Counted from the stretch's first letter, positions 8,863 to 16,866 are shown. The stretch: DNA of 64,000 nt from an uncultured Bacilli bacterium (GCA_934098735.1 CAKOOS010000005.1:7540-71539), one strand, 5' to 3'. Notes: generated by a model from the sequence alone, not told the origin. Translations and numbers: made by a program.

Positions 8863-9441
8863 TTGAATATAATTCCAACAGTAATTGAAAAATCCAATAA
8901 TAAAGAATATGCTTATGATTTATATTCTAGACTACTTAAAGATCGAATTATTTTTTTAGTCGGAGAAATAAATGATAATACTGCAAATATAGTTATTAGT
9001 GAACTTTTATACTTAGATAATTTAAATCATGAAAATATTTATATATATATTAATAGTCCTGGCGGAGCCATAACAAGTGGAATGGGCATTTATGATACAA
9101 TGCGATTTATATCTAGTAAAGTCATTACAATTGGCCTTGGAATGTGTGCTAGCATGGCAGCTTTCTTACTTTCTAGCGGTGATGAAAGATATGCTCTTCC
9201 AAATGCTGAAATCATGATACATCAACCATTAGGTGGAGCACAAGGTCAAGCAAGTGATATAAAAATTGCAGCTGAAAGAATAATCAAACTAAAAGAAAAA
9301 TTAAATAAAATTTTAGCGGATAATACTAATCAAGCCCTTGAAAAAATATATCTTGATACAGAAAGAGATAATTTCTTAAGTGCTTTTGAGGCTAAAGAAT
9401 ATGGACTTATTGATGACATAATAAAAAAGAATGAATTTTAA
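8863..9441 (+). CDS. clpP: ATP-dependent Clp protease proteolytic subunit
   Basis: This 192-residue serine peptidase has the complete ClpP triad: Ser97 in GMCASMAAF, His120 in MIHQP and Asp169 in TERDNF, with the NSPGGAI strand before it. It forms the tetradecameric chamber used by Clp ATPases for protein quality control. The start is placed at TTG 8863 because TAGGTGAT lies at proper RBS distance; the upstream GTG at 8854 overlaps that RBS. The gene is on the plus strand amid minus-strand genes, and its stop codon overlaps that of the convergent divIC by three bases. No propeptide extension is seen. Confidence 0.93.
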   Translation: MNIIPTVIEKSNNKEYAYDLYSRLLKDRIIFLVGEINDNTANIVISELLYLDNLNHENIYIYINSPGGAITSGMGIYDTMRFISSKVITIGLGMCASMAAFLLSSGDERYALPNAEIMIHQPLGGAQGQASDIKIAAERIIKLKEKLNKILADNTNQALEKIYLDTERDNFLSAFEAKEYGLIDDIIKKNEF

Positions 9442-9722
9442 TCCATTCTAATAATTATTTCTCCATCTGCAGAATACATGAATCTTTCTTTTGCATATCT
9501 AGCTATATAATCATCATCTTGTAATTTAGTAACTTCACTAACAAGTTTTTCCTCATCTTCAAGTAATGTTGCATATTTGTGATTAAGAATTGTAATTTCA
9601 CTTTTATTTTCTAATATTTTTGTCCAATCTTTAGCAACAGAACTAACCAAAGATATAATCAAAAGAACAATAATCGTAGAAATAAGAACCAACCGCTTCT
9701 TTTCTTTTTTCGTTTTTTTCAT
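9438..9722 (-). CDS. divIC: Septum formation initiator DivIC/FtsB family
   Basis: This 94-residue protein has a basic cytoplasmic tail, one membrane segment (VLISTIIVLLIISLV, residues 12-26), and an extracellular coiled coil ending in YARYAKERF-like text (IARYAKERFMYSADGE), characteristic of DivIC. With FtsL and DivIB it bridges early and late divisome proteins. It sits directly downstream of yabP and yabQ, the same order as in Bacillus (yabP-yabQ-divIC). No hairpin of note separates it from clpP, only a weak 6-bp stem at the shared stop codons. Confidence 0.85.
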   Translation of the reverse strand: MKKTKKEKKRLVLISTIIVLLIISLVSSVAKDWTKILENKSEITILNHKYATLLEDEEKLVSEVTKLQDDDYIARYAKERFMYSADGEIIIRMD

Positions 9723-9762
9723 ATTTACGCCCCATTTTCATAAACATTATATCAAAAAAAAA

Positions 9763-10080
9763 TTAAAACTTTAATTTTAATTTTAATTTATTTACACATT
9801 TTTTACAAATGGATTGTAGCTTTATATAATTAAGAGCCATAAATACAAAGCCAATAACAACTGTTATTATAAAATATATATGAATCATTCCCATATTTAC
9901 TTTATACATAAGATAGACATAGATTATAACCATATCAATTACAAATACTAAAGACACCAAAAACTTTATAAAATTATTTTTTTTATTTAAAATAAATTTA
10001 TTAAATCTAGCTAATAAGTAAAAAATAATACCATAAAGAAAAGATATAATAAAAGATATAACTTGAATAAAACTATTCAT
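9763..10080 (-). CDS. yabQ: Spore cortex biosynthesis protein YabQ-like
   Basis: This is a small (105-residue) membrane protein with three or four hydrophobic segments and a basic C-terminus. The sequence is divergent; the YabQ call rests on size, topology and its place between yabP and divIC, as in Bacillus, where YabQ is an outer-forespore-membrane protein needed for cortex formation. Its ATG overlaps the yabP stop codon (TAATG), implying translational coupling. It may have lost some C-terminal sequence relative to Bacillus YabQ. Confidence 0.7.
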   Translation of the reverse strand: MNSFIQVISFIISFLYGIIFYLLARFNKFILNKKNNFIKFLVSLVFVIDMVIIYVYLMYKVNMGMIHIYFIITVVIGFVFMALNYIKLQSICKKCVNKLKLKLKF

Positions 10081-10358
10081 TATTTAAATAATTTAGTAAT
10101 TATACTATCTTCTTTATTTTTTACTTTTCCTTCAATATACATAAATGAATTAATTTTACCTTTTATTTTAACATTTCCTTCATTAGTATCTAATTTTAAA
10201 AGTTCTAAAGAGTTACCAAGTAATCTTAAATTTCCCATTGTTGTTTCCATTAAAAATTCTTCATCATCAAAACTTACTATTTTATTTACTCCAGTTATCG
10301 ATATACTACTTCGATCAATCATTTTTACTTCTTGACTACCAAAGGTTACATTTTCCAT
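10080..10358 (-). CDS. yabP: Sporulation protein YabP
   Basis: This 92-residue protein is of the YabP/YqfC family: an early SISITGVNKIVSFDDEEFLMET segment followed by MGNLRLLGNSLELLKL, which are the family hallmarks. In Bacillus, YabP is made in the mother cell and its loss blocks sporulation; the molecular role is unclear. It heads the yabP-yabQ-divIC group. The S4-domain gene yabO and the yabN methyltransferase/MazG gene that usually precede it are not here. Confidence 0.85.
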   Translation of the reverse strand: MENVTFGSQEVKMIDRSSISITGVNKIVSFDDEEFLMETTMGNLRLLGNSLELLKLDTNEGNVKIKGKINSFMYIEGKVKNKEDSIITKLFK

Positions 10359-10380
10359 ATAATCACCATTAATATATATG

Positions 10381-10407
10381 AAAAAAATAGATAGTTTATA
10401 CTATCTA
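10381..10407 (-). terminator. Terminator of the orphan 165-residue protein gene
   Basis: On the minus strand an 8-bp stem (TAGATAGT with ACTATCTA, 4-base loop) is followed by seven T. The gene's stop codon lies in the stem. Confidence 0.75.
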
Positions 10408-10898
10408 CTTGAATGTTTTCTTGTTAAAGGCATATCCATTTCCCAAAGTTCTGCCATAGCATCATCAGGATCTATATATGGTCCTAAAACTTTTTTGTTT
10501 TCTTCAGATTGCATTCTTAACTTTGCTTCTGTTTTATAATCTCTATACTGCATTAAATAATTTTCCAACATTTCATGAATATAATCATTTCCATCCCATT
10601 GAATTACTTCATCAGTATCCTTTAAAAATTGATATCTTTCTGCTTGAGGAAAATATACAATACCTTTTGCATTTGCTTCTTCAAATTGTTTTTTAAATAA
10701 TTCAAGATCTTCTACTTTTAAAATGCGAGCATTTATTCTATTAGTTAGTATATCATCTAAAGTTAAAGGTATACCAACATAAGTAGAATGATAATCCTTA
10801 TTCTTTCTGTCCACTATAACATGAACCCCTAGTAATATTTTCTTTCCATCACTTTTTCTATCAAAAAGATAATTTAATTTTTCAATATTTAATAACAT
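10401..10898 (-). CDS. Uncharacterised 165-residue protein, family not recognised
   Basis: I do not recognise this protein. It is soluble, with no signal or membrane segment. The first half looks mixed alpha/beta (ILLGVHVIVDRKNK, STYVGIPLTLDDIL); the second is charged and helical, ending in a basic RKHSSR tail. GGAGAG precedes the ATG. The gene is an independent unit: two well-formed sigma-A promoters lie within 100 bp upstream and a strong terminator follows, which suggests steady expression as a housekeeping factor. Its neighbours are spoVG and yabP, but the separate promoter means they need not share its function. The open frame is certainly real judged by signals and codon use. Confidence 0.7.
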   Translation of the reverse strand: MLLNIEKLNYLFDRKSDGKKILLGVHVIVDRKNKDYHSTYVGIPLTLDDILTNRINARILKVEDLELFKKQFEEANAKGIVYFPQAERYQFLKDTDEVIQWDGNDYIHEMLENYLMQYRDYKTEAKLRMQSEENKKVLGPYIDPDDAMAELWEMDMPLTRKHSSR

Positions 10899-10931
10899 TT
10901 GTAATCTCTCCTTTTTTTAGTGGCGAATTTT

Positions 10932-10960
10932 ATTCTAACACACATATATACCATCGTCAA
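10932..10960 (-). promoter_or_regulatory. Proximal sigma-A promoter of the orphan gene
   Basis: On the minus strand: TTGACG (10960-10955), exactly 17 bases, TAGAAT (10937-10932), about 34 bases before the start codon. Confidence 0.75.
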
Positions 10961-10966
10961 GAATGT

Positions 10967-10995
10967 AGATTAGACTGATTTACATCATTTGTCAA
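10967..10995 (-). promoter_or_regulatory. Distal sigma-A promoter of the orphan gene
   Basis: On the minus strand: perfect TTGACA (10995-10990), 17 bases, TAATCT (10972-10967). It lies 35 bp upstream of the proximal promoter, in tandem. Confidence 0.6.
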
Positions 10996-11021
10996 TCTAT
11001 TAACTATATTATATGCTATCA

Positions 11022-11048
11022 AATAAAAAAAAGACTAAAATTAGTCTT
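11022..11048 (-). terminator. Terminator of spoVG
   Basis: AAGACTAA and TTAGTCTT form a stem on the minus strand, followed by a T-rich run. The spoVG stop codon lies in the stem. Confidence 0.7.
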
Positions 11049-11307
11049 CATCTAGTTGTTTCTTGTATTCATCTAAAATAACTTTTTCAAACTTTTCTCT
11101 TGTTTCTTTATTAGTTGGAAAAACAACATTTTCTTCTTTACCCTCTTTATTTAATTTACCAGGCATTGAAACAAACAATCGTGAATTTCCTTCAATAATT
11201 TTAGCTCCTTTTATAGCTAAACAATCATCTAAAGTAAAATCTACAAAAGCTTTTAATCTAGATCCCTCTTTTTCCCTTCGATAAATATCTAATCTCGTAA
11301 TTTCCAT
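11041..11307 (-). CDS. spoVG: Septation/sporulation regulator SpoVG
   Basis: This 88-residue protein matches SpoVG along its length: ITRLDIYRREKEGSRLKAFVDFTLDD, then IIEGNSRLFVSMPGK and NKETREKFEKVILDEY. SpoVG is a small RNA/DNA-binding regulator affecting asymmetric septation, capsule and virulence genes in different Bacillota. It has AAGGAGGATTATT before the ATG, its own promoter and a terminator, so it is monocistronic. The Bacillus neighbours purR, yabJ and ispE are absent from between it and veg. Confidence 0.95.
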   Translation of the reverse strand: MEITRLDIYRREKEGSRLKAFVDFTLDDCLAIKGAKIIEGNSRLFVSMPGKLNKEGKEENVVFPTNKETREKFEKVILDEYKKQLDED

Positions 11308-11339
11308 AATAATCCTCCTTATGTTGTATTACAATTATA

Positions 11340-11368
11340 ATTTTAATTCATTATTTTATTATTTTCAA
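11340..11368 (-). promoter_or_regulatory. Promoter of spoVG
   Basis: On the minus strand: TTGAAA (11368-11363), 17-base spacer, TAAAAT (11345-11340), 33 bases from the ATG. It reads as sigma-A type; the Bacillus gene is sigma-H controlled, so this is a difference to test. Confidence 0.5.
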
Positions 11369-11373
11369 GTATT

Positions 11374-11586
11374 TTATATCATTTTAATTTTAACATCACC
11401 AGTAATAATATCCCGGTAACAAAAACTTTTTTCTTCTGAATTTACTAAAACAGTAAATATATTTGGATATATTTTATTTATAATTCCTTCAAATTTATTA
11501 CATCTATTTCTTAATCCATAAACCGTAATAATTATTTTTTTATTTTGCATTTTTTTGATATCACTTCGAACTAAATCAATATTCAA
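11374..11586 (-). CDS. veg: Veg family protein
   Basis: This 70-residue protein of the Veg family (DUF1021) has the pattern NKKIIITVYGLRNRCNKFEGIINKIYPNIFTV, then FCYRDIITGDVKI at the end. The start is placed at TTG 11586 because AAGGAGG stands seven bases upstream; an ATG thirty bases further would overlap yabG. Veg in Bacillus is abundant and promotes biofilm matrix expression; its biochemical action is not settled. It follows yabG by ten bases, as in Bacillus, so the two are probably cotranscribed. Confidence 0.85.
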   Translation of the reverse strand: MNIDLVRSDIKKMQNKKIIITVYGLRNRCNKFEGIINKIYPNIFTVLVNSEEKSFCYRDIITGDVKIKMI

Positions 11587-11596
11587 AATATCCTCC

Positions 11597-12373
11597 TTAT
11601 CTTGGATAACCAACATACATTAAGCCATTGCAAATAATACCACCCATGCCATCTTCTTTATATTTAGTTTTTTCTAATAGTTTTTTTAAATCAATTTCTT
11701 TATTACGTTCTGTTAAAGAAACAGTACTAGCTATAATCGCAGGATCAAGGGCATGAATATTTACTCTCTTAGGACTTGATGCAAAATTTGCCCCAGCTTT
11801 TATAAGTTCTTCATAATCACTTTGACATGCCCCAGCAATAATAACTAACTTTTCATGACTTTTTTCAAAATTTCGAGCAGCTTTTACAGCTTTAACAAAA
11901 TAACCAGAGTTCTTATAATTATTTAAATCATTTATATCACCCTTTTTTTTATAAAAAGCATCATGTCCAGTAATGATAACTATATCTGGTTTATATTCTT
12001 TTAAAAGCAAAGGTAATTGTTCATAAATATTTTTTTCATTAATTTTTTTACCGATTGCCATGATACCATTACGTTTATAAAACTTTAAACATCTAGCTAA
12101 GTAATCTTCATCTGCATCGATATGCAGAACTTTAGCAGGTAAATAAAAATATTCTCCTCGAACAAGTAATTCATCTCTAATATCAATTTCATCTAATACA
12201 TCATCATTAGTTATATTTTCTTCAATTTTTAAATCTTCTATATTAGCATCAGCAATAAGCCTAACTTCAACGCCTTTTAAATAAACAGTATTATTTTTAA
12301 TATTAATTACTTTAAATATAGTATCATTATTATAACTATTTCGAGAGACAAAAACTCCCTTTTCTATTTTCAA
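11597..12373 (-). CDS. yabG: Sporulation-specific protease YabG
   Basis: This 258-residue protein has a small beta-rich N-terminal domain with RVG/GEYFY-type text (VRGEYFYLPAKVLHIDADEDY) and a peptidase-like domain with IITGHDAFY and IIAGACQSDYEELIKAG, the conserved YabG His and Cys motifs. YabG is made in the mother cell and trims spore coat proteins such as SafA and SpoIVA. It is slightly shorter than the Bacillus protein (about 290). It sits between rsmA and veg, in the Bacillus order. Confidence 0.92.
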   Translation of the reverse strand: MKIEKGVFVSRNSYNNDTIFKVINIKNNTVYLKGVEVRLIADANIEDLKIEENITNDDVLDEIDIRDELLVRGEYFYLPAKVLHIDADEDYLARCLKFYKRNGIMAIGKKINEKNIYEQLPLLLKEYKPDIVIITGHDAFYKKKGDINDLNNYKNSGYFVKAVKAARNFEKSHEKLVIIAGACQSDYEELIKAGANFASSPKRVNIHALDPAIIASTVSLTERNKEIDLKKLLEKTKYKEDGMGGIICNGLMYVGYPR

Positions 12374-12415
12374 ATAATATCACCATTTAATTATATGCAA
12401 AATTATTTAAAAAAG

Positions 12416-12443
12416 ACAAAAACACATCATTTACTAATGTGTT
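12416..12443 (-). terminator. Terminator of rsmA
   Basis: AACACAT and ATGTGTT pair over a nine-base loop on the minus strand and are followed by five T. The rsmA stop codon lies at the stem. Confidence 0.55.
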
Positions 12444-13236
12444 TAAATATATCTAAAAAAATAGTTTCACTTAATTCTTCAGCTCGAACAGAATCAGGTA
12501 AATCATACTTATCTAAAATTGTCTTAATTTTTTCCCAGTTATACATACTACTTAAATTATTTTTTAAAGTTTTACGCTTTTGTTTAAAACAATTTTTTAA
12601 AAAAGTAAAATACAAATTAGAATCTACATCAGGTTTATTTTTCCTTGAAATTAAACTAACAACAGTACTTTCCACCTTTGGCACTGGATTAAAAGCATAT
12701 TTTGAAACATCACAAACCTTAACTACTTCAAAATAATACTTTAATACCAATGTTATATAGCCATAATCTTTTGTTTTTTCCACAGCCATAAATCTATCTG
12801 CAACTTCTTTTTGAACCATAATAGTAAATTTAATAAAATTTAAATCTTGATTTATAACATGCTCAATTATAGGTGTTGTAATATAATATGGTAAATTTCC
12901 CACTAAATATAAATTATTATATTTATAATCTTTAATATCTTCTTTAATATTACTGCTTAAAAAATCTTTGTAAATAACTTTAAACCTATCATCACAAATA
13001 TTATCTAAAATTGGTTTTAAATCAGTATCTAATTCATAAGCTAAAATATAACAGTTCTTTTTTTTTAATTCTTTTGATAATGCACCTCGCCCAGGTCCAA
13101 TTTCAATAATTAAATCTTCACAAGATGCAGAGGTTTCTAAAACAATTTTATCTATTATATTATTATCTATTAAAAAATTTTGTCCTAAACTTTTCTTTGC
13201 TTTCATAACAAAACTCGGATGGTTTATTAAACCCAT
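12427..13236 (-). CDS. rsmA: 16S rRNA (A1518/A1519) dimethyltransferase RsmA/KsgA
   Basis: The 269-residue enzyme shows KKSLGQNFLID at residues 14-24, the SAM motif IIEIGPGRGALSKEL, and the catalytic NLPYYITTPI, all diagnostic of KsgA/RsmA. It dimethylates two adjacent adenines near the 3' end of 16S rRNA during small-subunit maturation. The start is placed at ATG 13236, inside the end of the preceding gene with AAGGAG just upstream; ATG 13206 has no RBS. RNase M5 (rnmV), normally just upstream in Bacillus, is missing here. Confidence 0.93.
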   Translation of the reverse strand: MGLINHPSFVMKAKKSLGQNFLIDNNIIDKIVLETSASCEDLIIEIGPGRGALSKELKKKNCYILAYELDTDLKPILDNICDDRFKVIYKDFLSSNIKEDIKDYKYNNLYLVGNLPYYITTPIIEHVINQDLNFIKFTIMVQKEVADRFMAVEKTKDYGYITLVLKYYFEVVKVCDVSKYAFNPVPKVESTVVSLISRKNKPDVDSNLYFTFLKNCFKQKRKTLKNNLSSMYNWEKIKTILDKYDLPDSVRAEELSETIFLDIFKHISK

Positions 13237-13754
13237 CCGCTCCTTAAAACATCATAAGTAATTGAACTACGTCCTATATTATCATAAGCATATTGTTCTG
13301 TTGGAGTTAAAAAGTCAAGTGAATTACCCCTTACACCTCTATCTAAAACAATAGCAAGTATTCTCCCTTCACCAATACGATTACTATAAAAACTAACTAT
13401 AGAACCACAAGGTAAGTTTTTACTAGAAGCAACTATATAAACATTACCATACTCGCTATCAAAGTAAGTATTCGTTCCATCAGTAATATCATAACTTGGC
13501 AAACAAGCAAGCTTTCCACTACATAATGGACAGTCATGAGCATAACCAGTTAAATCACCTGTATAAGTATCAATTGCTGTATATTTTAAAGTTTCTTCTA
13601 CTTCTACAATTTTCATAGCCATTGTAGATAAATTTATAGTTTTATTAACATTATCATTTTCAACTGCAGCTATATGTTCATTAGCACTACTTTTAGCAAT
13701 AATTAAAACAAACATTATAACAGCAAGTCTTACAAAATAATTTATAACTTTCAT
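13227..13754 (-). CDS. Secreted 3D-domain (double-psi beta-barrel) protein, YabE/YocH-like
   Basis: This 175-residue protein has an N-terminal membrane or signal segment (residues 4-20) and a C-terminal domain like the 3D fold of Bacillus YabE, YocH and Rpf-type wall enzymes: GYAHDCPLCSGKLAC, then LPCGSIVSFY and ILAIVLDRGVRGNSLDFL with the paired Asp residues. Relatives of this fold are lytic transglycosylases or wall-binding proteins; activity here is inferred. The start ATG 13754 has GAGGTGGATTAATT before it. It holds the yabE position between tatD and rsmA, but lacks the G5 and DUF348 repeats of YabE. Three cysteines close together are unusual. Confidence 0.65.
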   Translation of the reverse strand: MKVINYFVRLAVIMFVLIIAKSSANEHIAAVENDNVNKTINLSTMAMKIVEVEETLKYTAIDTYTGDLTGYAHDCPLCSGKLACLPSYDITDGTNTYFDSEYGNVYIVASSKNLPCGSIVSFYSNRIGEGRILAIVLDRGVRGNSLDFLTPTEQYAYDNIGRSSITYDVLRSGWV

Positions 13755-13783
13755 ATAATTAATCCACCTCACTGGACAATTCA

Positions 13784-13812
13784 ATTATAACATTAAGTAC
13801 TACATAAATCAA
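13784..13812 (-). promoter_or_regulatory. Promoter of the 3D-protein/rsmA unit
   Basis: On the minus strand: TTGATT (13812-13807), 17 bases, perfect TATAAT (13789-13784) with an upstream TG. Confidence 0.7.
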
Positions 13813-13817
13813 TTGCC

Positions 13818-13853
13818 AAAAAATGGCCACAAAGTTATTTTATGACCATTTTT
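13818..13853 (-). terminator. Terminator of the dut-metG-tatD operon
   Basis: A 15-bp stem with two or three G-U pairs (13819-13833 with 13839-13853) is followed by T residues on the minus strand. The tatD stop codon sits in the loop. Confidence 0.8.
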
Positions 13854-14605
13854 TTATACATATTTTTAATATTTTCATTAGTTTTTATTGCAACATTTTC
13901 TAAAGAAGTATTATATAAATTAGCTACAAATTGACCAATTTCCAAAACATGAGCTGGACTATTTTGCTTACCCCTAAAAGGCTCCGGAGTCAAGTAAGGA
14001 GAATCAGTTTCTAATATAATGTTTTCAAGTCCAACTTCTTTAATAACATCTTTTATTTTTGCATTTTTAAAAGTTATAACACCATTAACACCAAGTAAAA
14101 ATCCCATTTTAATATATATTTTAGCTGTCTCTAAACTACCTGAAAAAGAATGAATAGTTCCTCTTACATTAAATTTTTTTAAAATATTAATAGTATCTTC
14201 TGTAGCATCACGAGAATGAATTATAACAGGTATATCGTATTTTTCAGCTATTTTAAGTTGTTTTTCTAATAAATTTATTTGTTCAAATTTAGTTTCTTTT
14301 GTATAATGATAATCCAAACCTATCTCACCAATTGCAACTATCTTCGGATTATTTAAATTTTTTTCTAGCATCTCTAAATCAGATTCTTGATAATTTAAAA
14401 CTTCTTCTGGATGTATTCCTATAGCACCATATACCTCTTGATATTTTTTAATAGAATCAAGTACTTCCAAATTTGTTTTAGCATTACTACCATTATTTAT
14501 AATATATTTTACTTTATTATCTTTAGCATTATCCAACACTTTCTTAATATCTAAATAATCATCTTTAAAAATATGACAATGTGTATCTATTAAAAAATTA
14601 TTCAT
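13835..14605 (-). CDS. tatD: TatD-family metal-dependent deoxyribonuclease
   Basis: The 256-residue TIM-barrel hydrolase has the metal-binding motifs in order: IDTHCHIF near the N-terminus, GEIGLDYHY, PVIIHSRDA, TIHSFSGS and ETDSPYLTPEP. TatD proteins are 3'-5' nucleases active on DNA and D-aminoacyl or other substrates in some species; the conserved position after metG (Bacillus yabD) supports a housekeeping role. The start overlaps metG by 8 bp. It ends in a strong hairpin terminator. Confidence 0.9.
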   Translation of the reverse strand: MNNFLIDTHCHIFKDDYLDIKKVLDNAKDNKVKYIINNGSNAKTNLEVLDSIKKYQEVYGAIGIHPEEVLNYQESDLEMLEKNLNNPKIVAIGEIGLDYHYTKETKFEQINLLEKQLKIAEKYDIPVIIHSRDATEDTINILKKFNVRGTIHSFSGSLETAKIYIKMGFLLGVNGVITFKNAKIKDVIKEVGLENIILETDSPYLTPEPFRGKQNSPAHVLEIGQFVANLYNTSLENVAIKTNENIKNMYKKMVIK

Positions 14606-16130
14606 TTGTAATTATCCTATTAAATAGTATTTCTGGTTTATTCAAAATTATATTTTCTTCTAAAATACCAAAATCATCTATGCTATCTATATCTCTATGC
14701 TGAGTATTTAATTGATCTAAAATCTTTTCACTAGTATCAGGAATAAATGGTTTTAATAAAATAGCACATATTCTTATACATTCTAAAATATTATATAAAA
14801 CAGTTCTTAATCGATCTTGCTTACTTTCATCTTTTGCTAAAAGCCAAGGAGTTGTATCATCTATGTACTTATTACATTTTTTTAGGACTTCAAAAATTTC
14901 TTCCAAAGCCTCATTTACTTTTAATTCATTCATTTTTATATCAACTATAGATTTAATTTTCAGAGCAGATGCAATTAAATCATCATCCAAAGCTTCGTGT
15001 ACTTTAGGATTTAAAACTAAACCGTCAAAATATTTATGTCCCATACTTATAGTTCTATTTACAAGATTACCAAGATTATTTACTAAGTCAGTATTAGTTC
15101 TATTTACAAGGGCTTCTTCAGAAAAATTTCCATCATTTCCAAATGATACTTCTCGTAAAGCAAAATATCTTACAGCATCTACGCCATAATCATTTATATA
15201 TTCTCTAGGATCTTTATAATTACCTAATGATTTAGATATTTTACCACCATTAATAACTAGCCATCCATGTCCAAAAATTTGTTTTGGAAGAGGTAAATTT
15301 AAAGCCATTAAAAGCGCAGGCCATATTATGGCATGGAATCTTGTAATTTCTTTACCTACTAAATGCAAATCAGCAGGCCAATATTTTTTAAAAAGCTCAC
15401 TATTTTCATTTGGATATCCAAGTGATGTAATATAATTTGATAGTGCATCTATCCAAACATAAATAACATGTTTGGGATCAAAATCAACTGGAATGCCCCA
15501 TTTAACAGATGTTCTTGAAACACACAAATCTTCAAGTCCTGGTTTTATAAAATTATTTACAAGTTCATTTTTTCTAGATGTTGGCAAAATAAAATTAGGA
15601 TTTTCTTCATATAACTTTATAAGTTTATCTTGATATTTAGATAATCTAAAAAAGTAAGCTTCTTCAGTAACTAGTTTTACTTCTCTTCCACAATCAGGAC
15701 ATTTACCATCAGCTGCTTGTGTTTCTGTCCAAAAAGATTCACAAGGAACACAATAAAGTCCTTCATAAGATCCTTTATAAATATCACCTTGTTCATACAA
15801 TTTTCTAAAAATAGCTTGAACACCTTTTACATGATATTCATCAGTTGTTCTAATAAAATAATCATAAGAAATATTTAAACTTTTCCATAAATTCTTTGCA
15901 TTTTCTATAATTACATCAACATATTCTTTTGGTGTAACTCCCTTTTCCTTAGCCTTTTGTTCAATTTTTAAACCATGTTCATCAGTGCCAGTTTGAAAGA
16001 AAACATCATAACCATTTAACCTTTTATACCTTGCAATAGAATCAGCTATAATTGTTGTATAACAATGTCCTATATGAAAATCTGCACTAGGATAATATAT
16101 TGGTGTAGTTATATAGTATTTTTTATTCAT
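14598..16130 (-). CDS. metG: Methionyl-tRNA synthetase, short form
   Basis: This is a class I synthetase of 510 residues. The HIGH motif reads HIGH in ADFHIGHCYTT, the KMSKS motif is KISKS in GGKISKSLGNYKDP, and the zinc knuckle has CVPCESFW with CPDCG. It lacks the C-terminal tRNA-binding (Trbp111-like) domain of longer forms such as Bacillus MetS (about 660). The ATG overlaps the dut stop codon (TAATG). A T-box leader upstream of dut is expected to control the operon by uncharged tRNA, with metG the evident target. Confidence 0.95.
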   Translation of the reverse strand: MNKKYYITTPIYYPSADFHIGHCYTTIIADSIARYKRLNGYDVFFQTGTDEHGLKIEQKAKEKGVTPKEYVDVIIENAKNLWKSLNISYDYFIRTTDEYHVKGVQAIFRKLYEQGDIYKGSYEGLYCVPCESFWTETQAADGKCPDCGREVKLVTEEAYFFRLSKYQDKLIKLYEENPNFILPTSRKNELVNNFIKPGLEDLCVSRTSVKWGIPVDFDPKHVIYVWIDALSNYITSLGYPNENSELFKKYWPADLHLVGKEITRFHAIIWPALLMALNLPLPKQIFGHGWLVINGGKISKSLGNYKDPREYINDYGVDAVRYFALREVSFGNDGNFSEEALVNRTNTDLVNNLGNLVNRTISMGHKYFDGLVLNPKVHEALDDDLIASALKIKSIVDIKMNELKVNEALEEIFEVLKKCNKYIDDTTPWLLAKDESKQDRLRTVLYNILECIRICAILLKPFIPDTSEKILDQLNTQHRDIDSIDDFGILEENIILNKPEILFNRIITNE

Positions 16131-16615
16131 TATTCATTCCCTCTTTCTAAATTATTAGTACTGCCTATTCCTCCAACTCTGATATTATCTGTTTTATCAT
16201 CATCAGTAACTAAAAACTTCATAAATACAGCTTGACAATAAGCAGTATTTTTCTTTATAACGTAGTCTTTATCTCCTTCATTTTGAAGAGATACAAATAT
16301 ATGACCTTCATTATCAATATTATTATAATAATCACTTTCTACAATACCAACTTGATTTGTAAGACGAACATTCCACTTAAAGCCCATGCTACTTCTTACA
16401 AAAATCATTAAAACTTCATTATTATTAAAAGCAGCTTTATATCCCGTTGGCAACTTTATTATTTCTCCCGGTTTTATAGTATAATCATTTATTGCAAAAA
16501 AATCATACCCAGCACTGTTTTTAGTAGCTCTCTTAGGAAGCATATAACTATCATATAATGACTCATCAAAGTATTTTTTAAATTCTTCTTTACTTATTTT
16601 TTCAAAAAATCGCAA
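16130..16615 (-). CDS. dut: dUTP diphosphatase, trimeric type
   Basis: The 161-residue protein shows the five dUTPase motifs in somewhat divergent form: AGYDFFA (I), RSSMGFK (II), GIVESDYYNN (III), the Gln motif NEGDKDYVIKKNTAYCQAVF (IV) and RVGGIGSTNN (V). Motif III has Glu where Val-Ile-Asp is common, and motif V has RVGGIGSTN in place of RGGFGST. It hydrolyses dUTP to dUMP and keeps uracil out of DNA. The start is TTG 16615 with GAGGTGATAAA upstream. It lies between the T-box leader and metG, so it is likely carried along by methionine-responsive control. Confidence 0.85.
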   Translation of the reverse strand: MRFFEKISKEEFKKYFDESLYDSYMLPKRATKNSAGYDFFAINDYTIKPGEIIKLPTGYKAAFNNNEVLMIFVRSSMGFKWNVRLTNQVGIVESDYYNNIDNEGHIFVSLQNEGDKDYVIKKNTAYCQAVFMKFLVTDDDKTDNIRVGGIGSTNNLERGNE

Positions 16616-16634
16616 ATTTATCACCTCACAAAAT

Positions 16635-16825
16635 AAAAAAACCATAAACTAAGGACGAGTATTACCCGCGGTACCACCTTAATTCATGATTTATCATGCA
16701 TCTTCATTTATAACGTAATTACCCGATTTCGACTCCAAAACCATGTTCAATATTTTCCTTTATTCTTTTCCACCAACCAAGAACTCTCTATAAAATTCTT
16801 AATATTTACTCTTTTCTTCAACGTC
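16635..16825 (-). promoter_or_regulatory. T-box leader (probably methionyl) upstream of dut-metG
   Basis: On the minus strand the canonical T-box core AAGGTGGTACCGCGG spans 16680-16666. It is followed by a terminator whose 13-bp stem (16689-16677 with 16654-16642) overlaps the T-box and ends in seven T. Upstream lies a stem-I-like region with GAGAG and GGTTGGTG loop elements, and GAACATGG on its 3' side, suggesting an AUG specifier. This agrees with metG downstream. Uncharged tRNA should stabilise the antiterminator and allow readthrough. The specifier assignment is inference. Confidence 0.88.
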
Positions 16826-16837
16826 AAACTAAAAATA

Positions 16838-16866
16838 GTTTATCATAAAGCTTTTCATTATTCAAG
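16838..16866 (-). promoter_or_regulatory. Possible promoter of the T-box operon
   Basis: On the minus strand TTGAAT, about 17 bases, then TAAACT, roughly 15-20 bases before the start of stem I. The -10 is imperfect. Confidence 0.4.
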
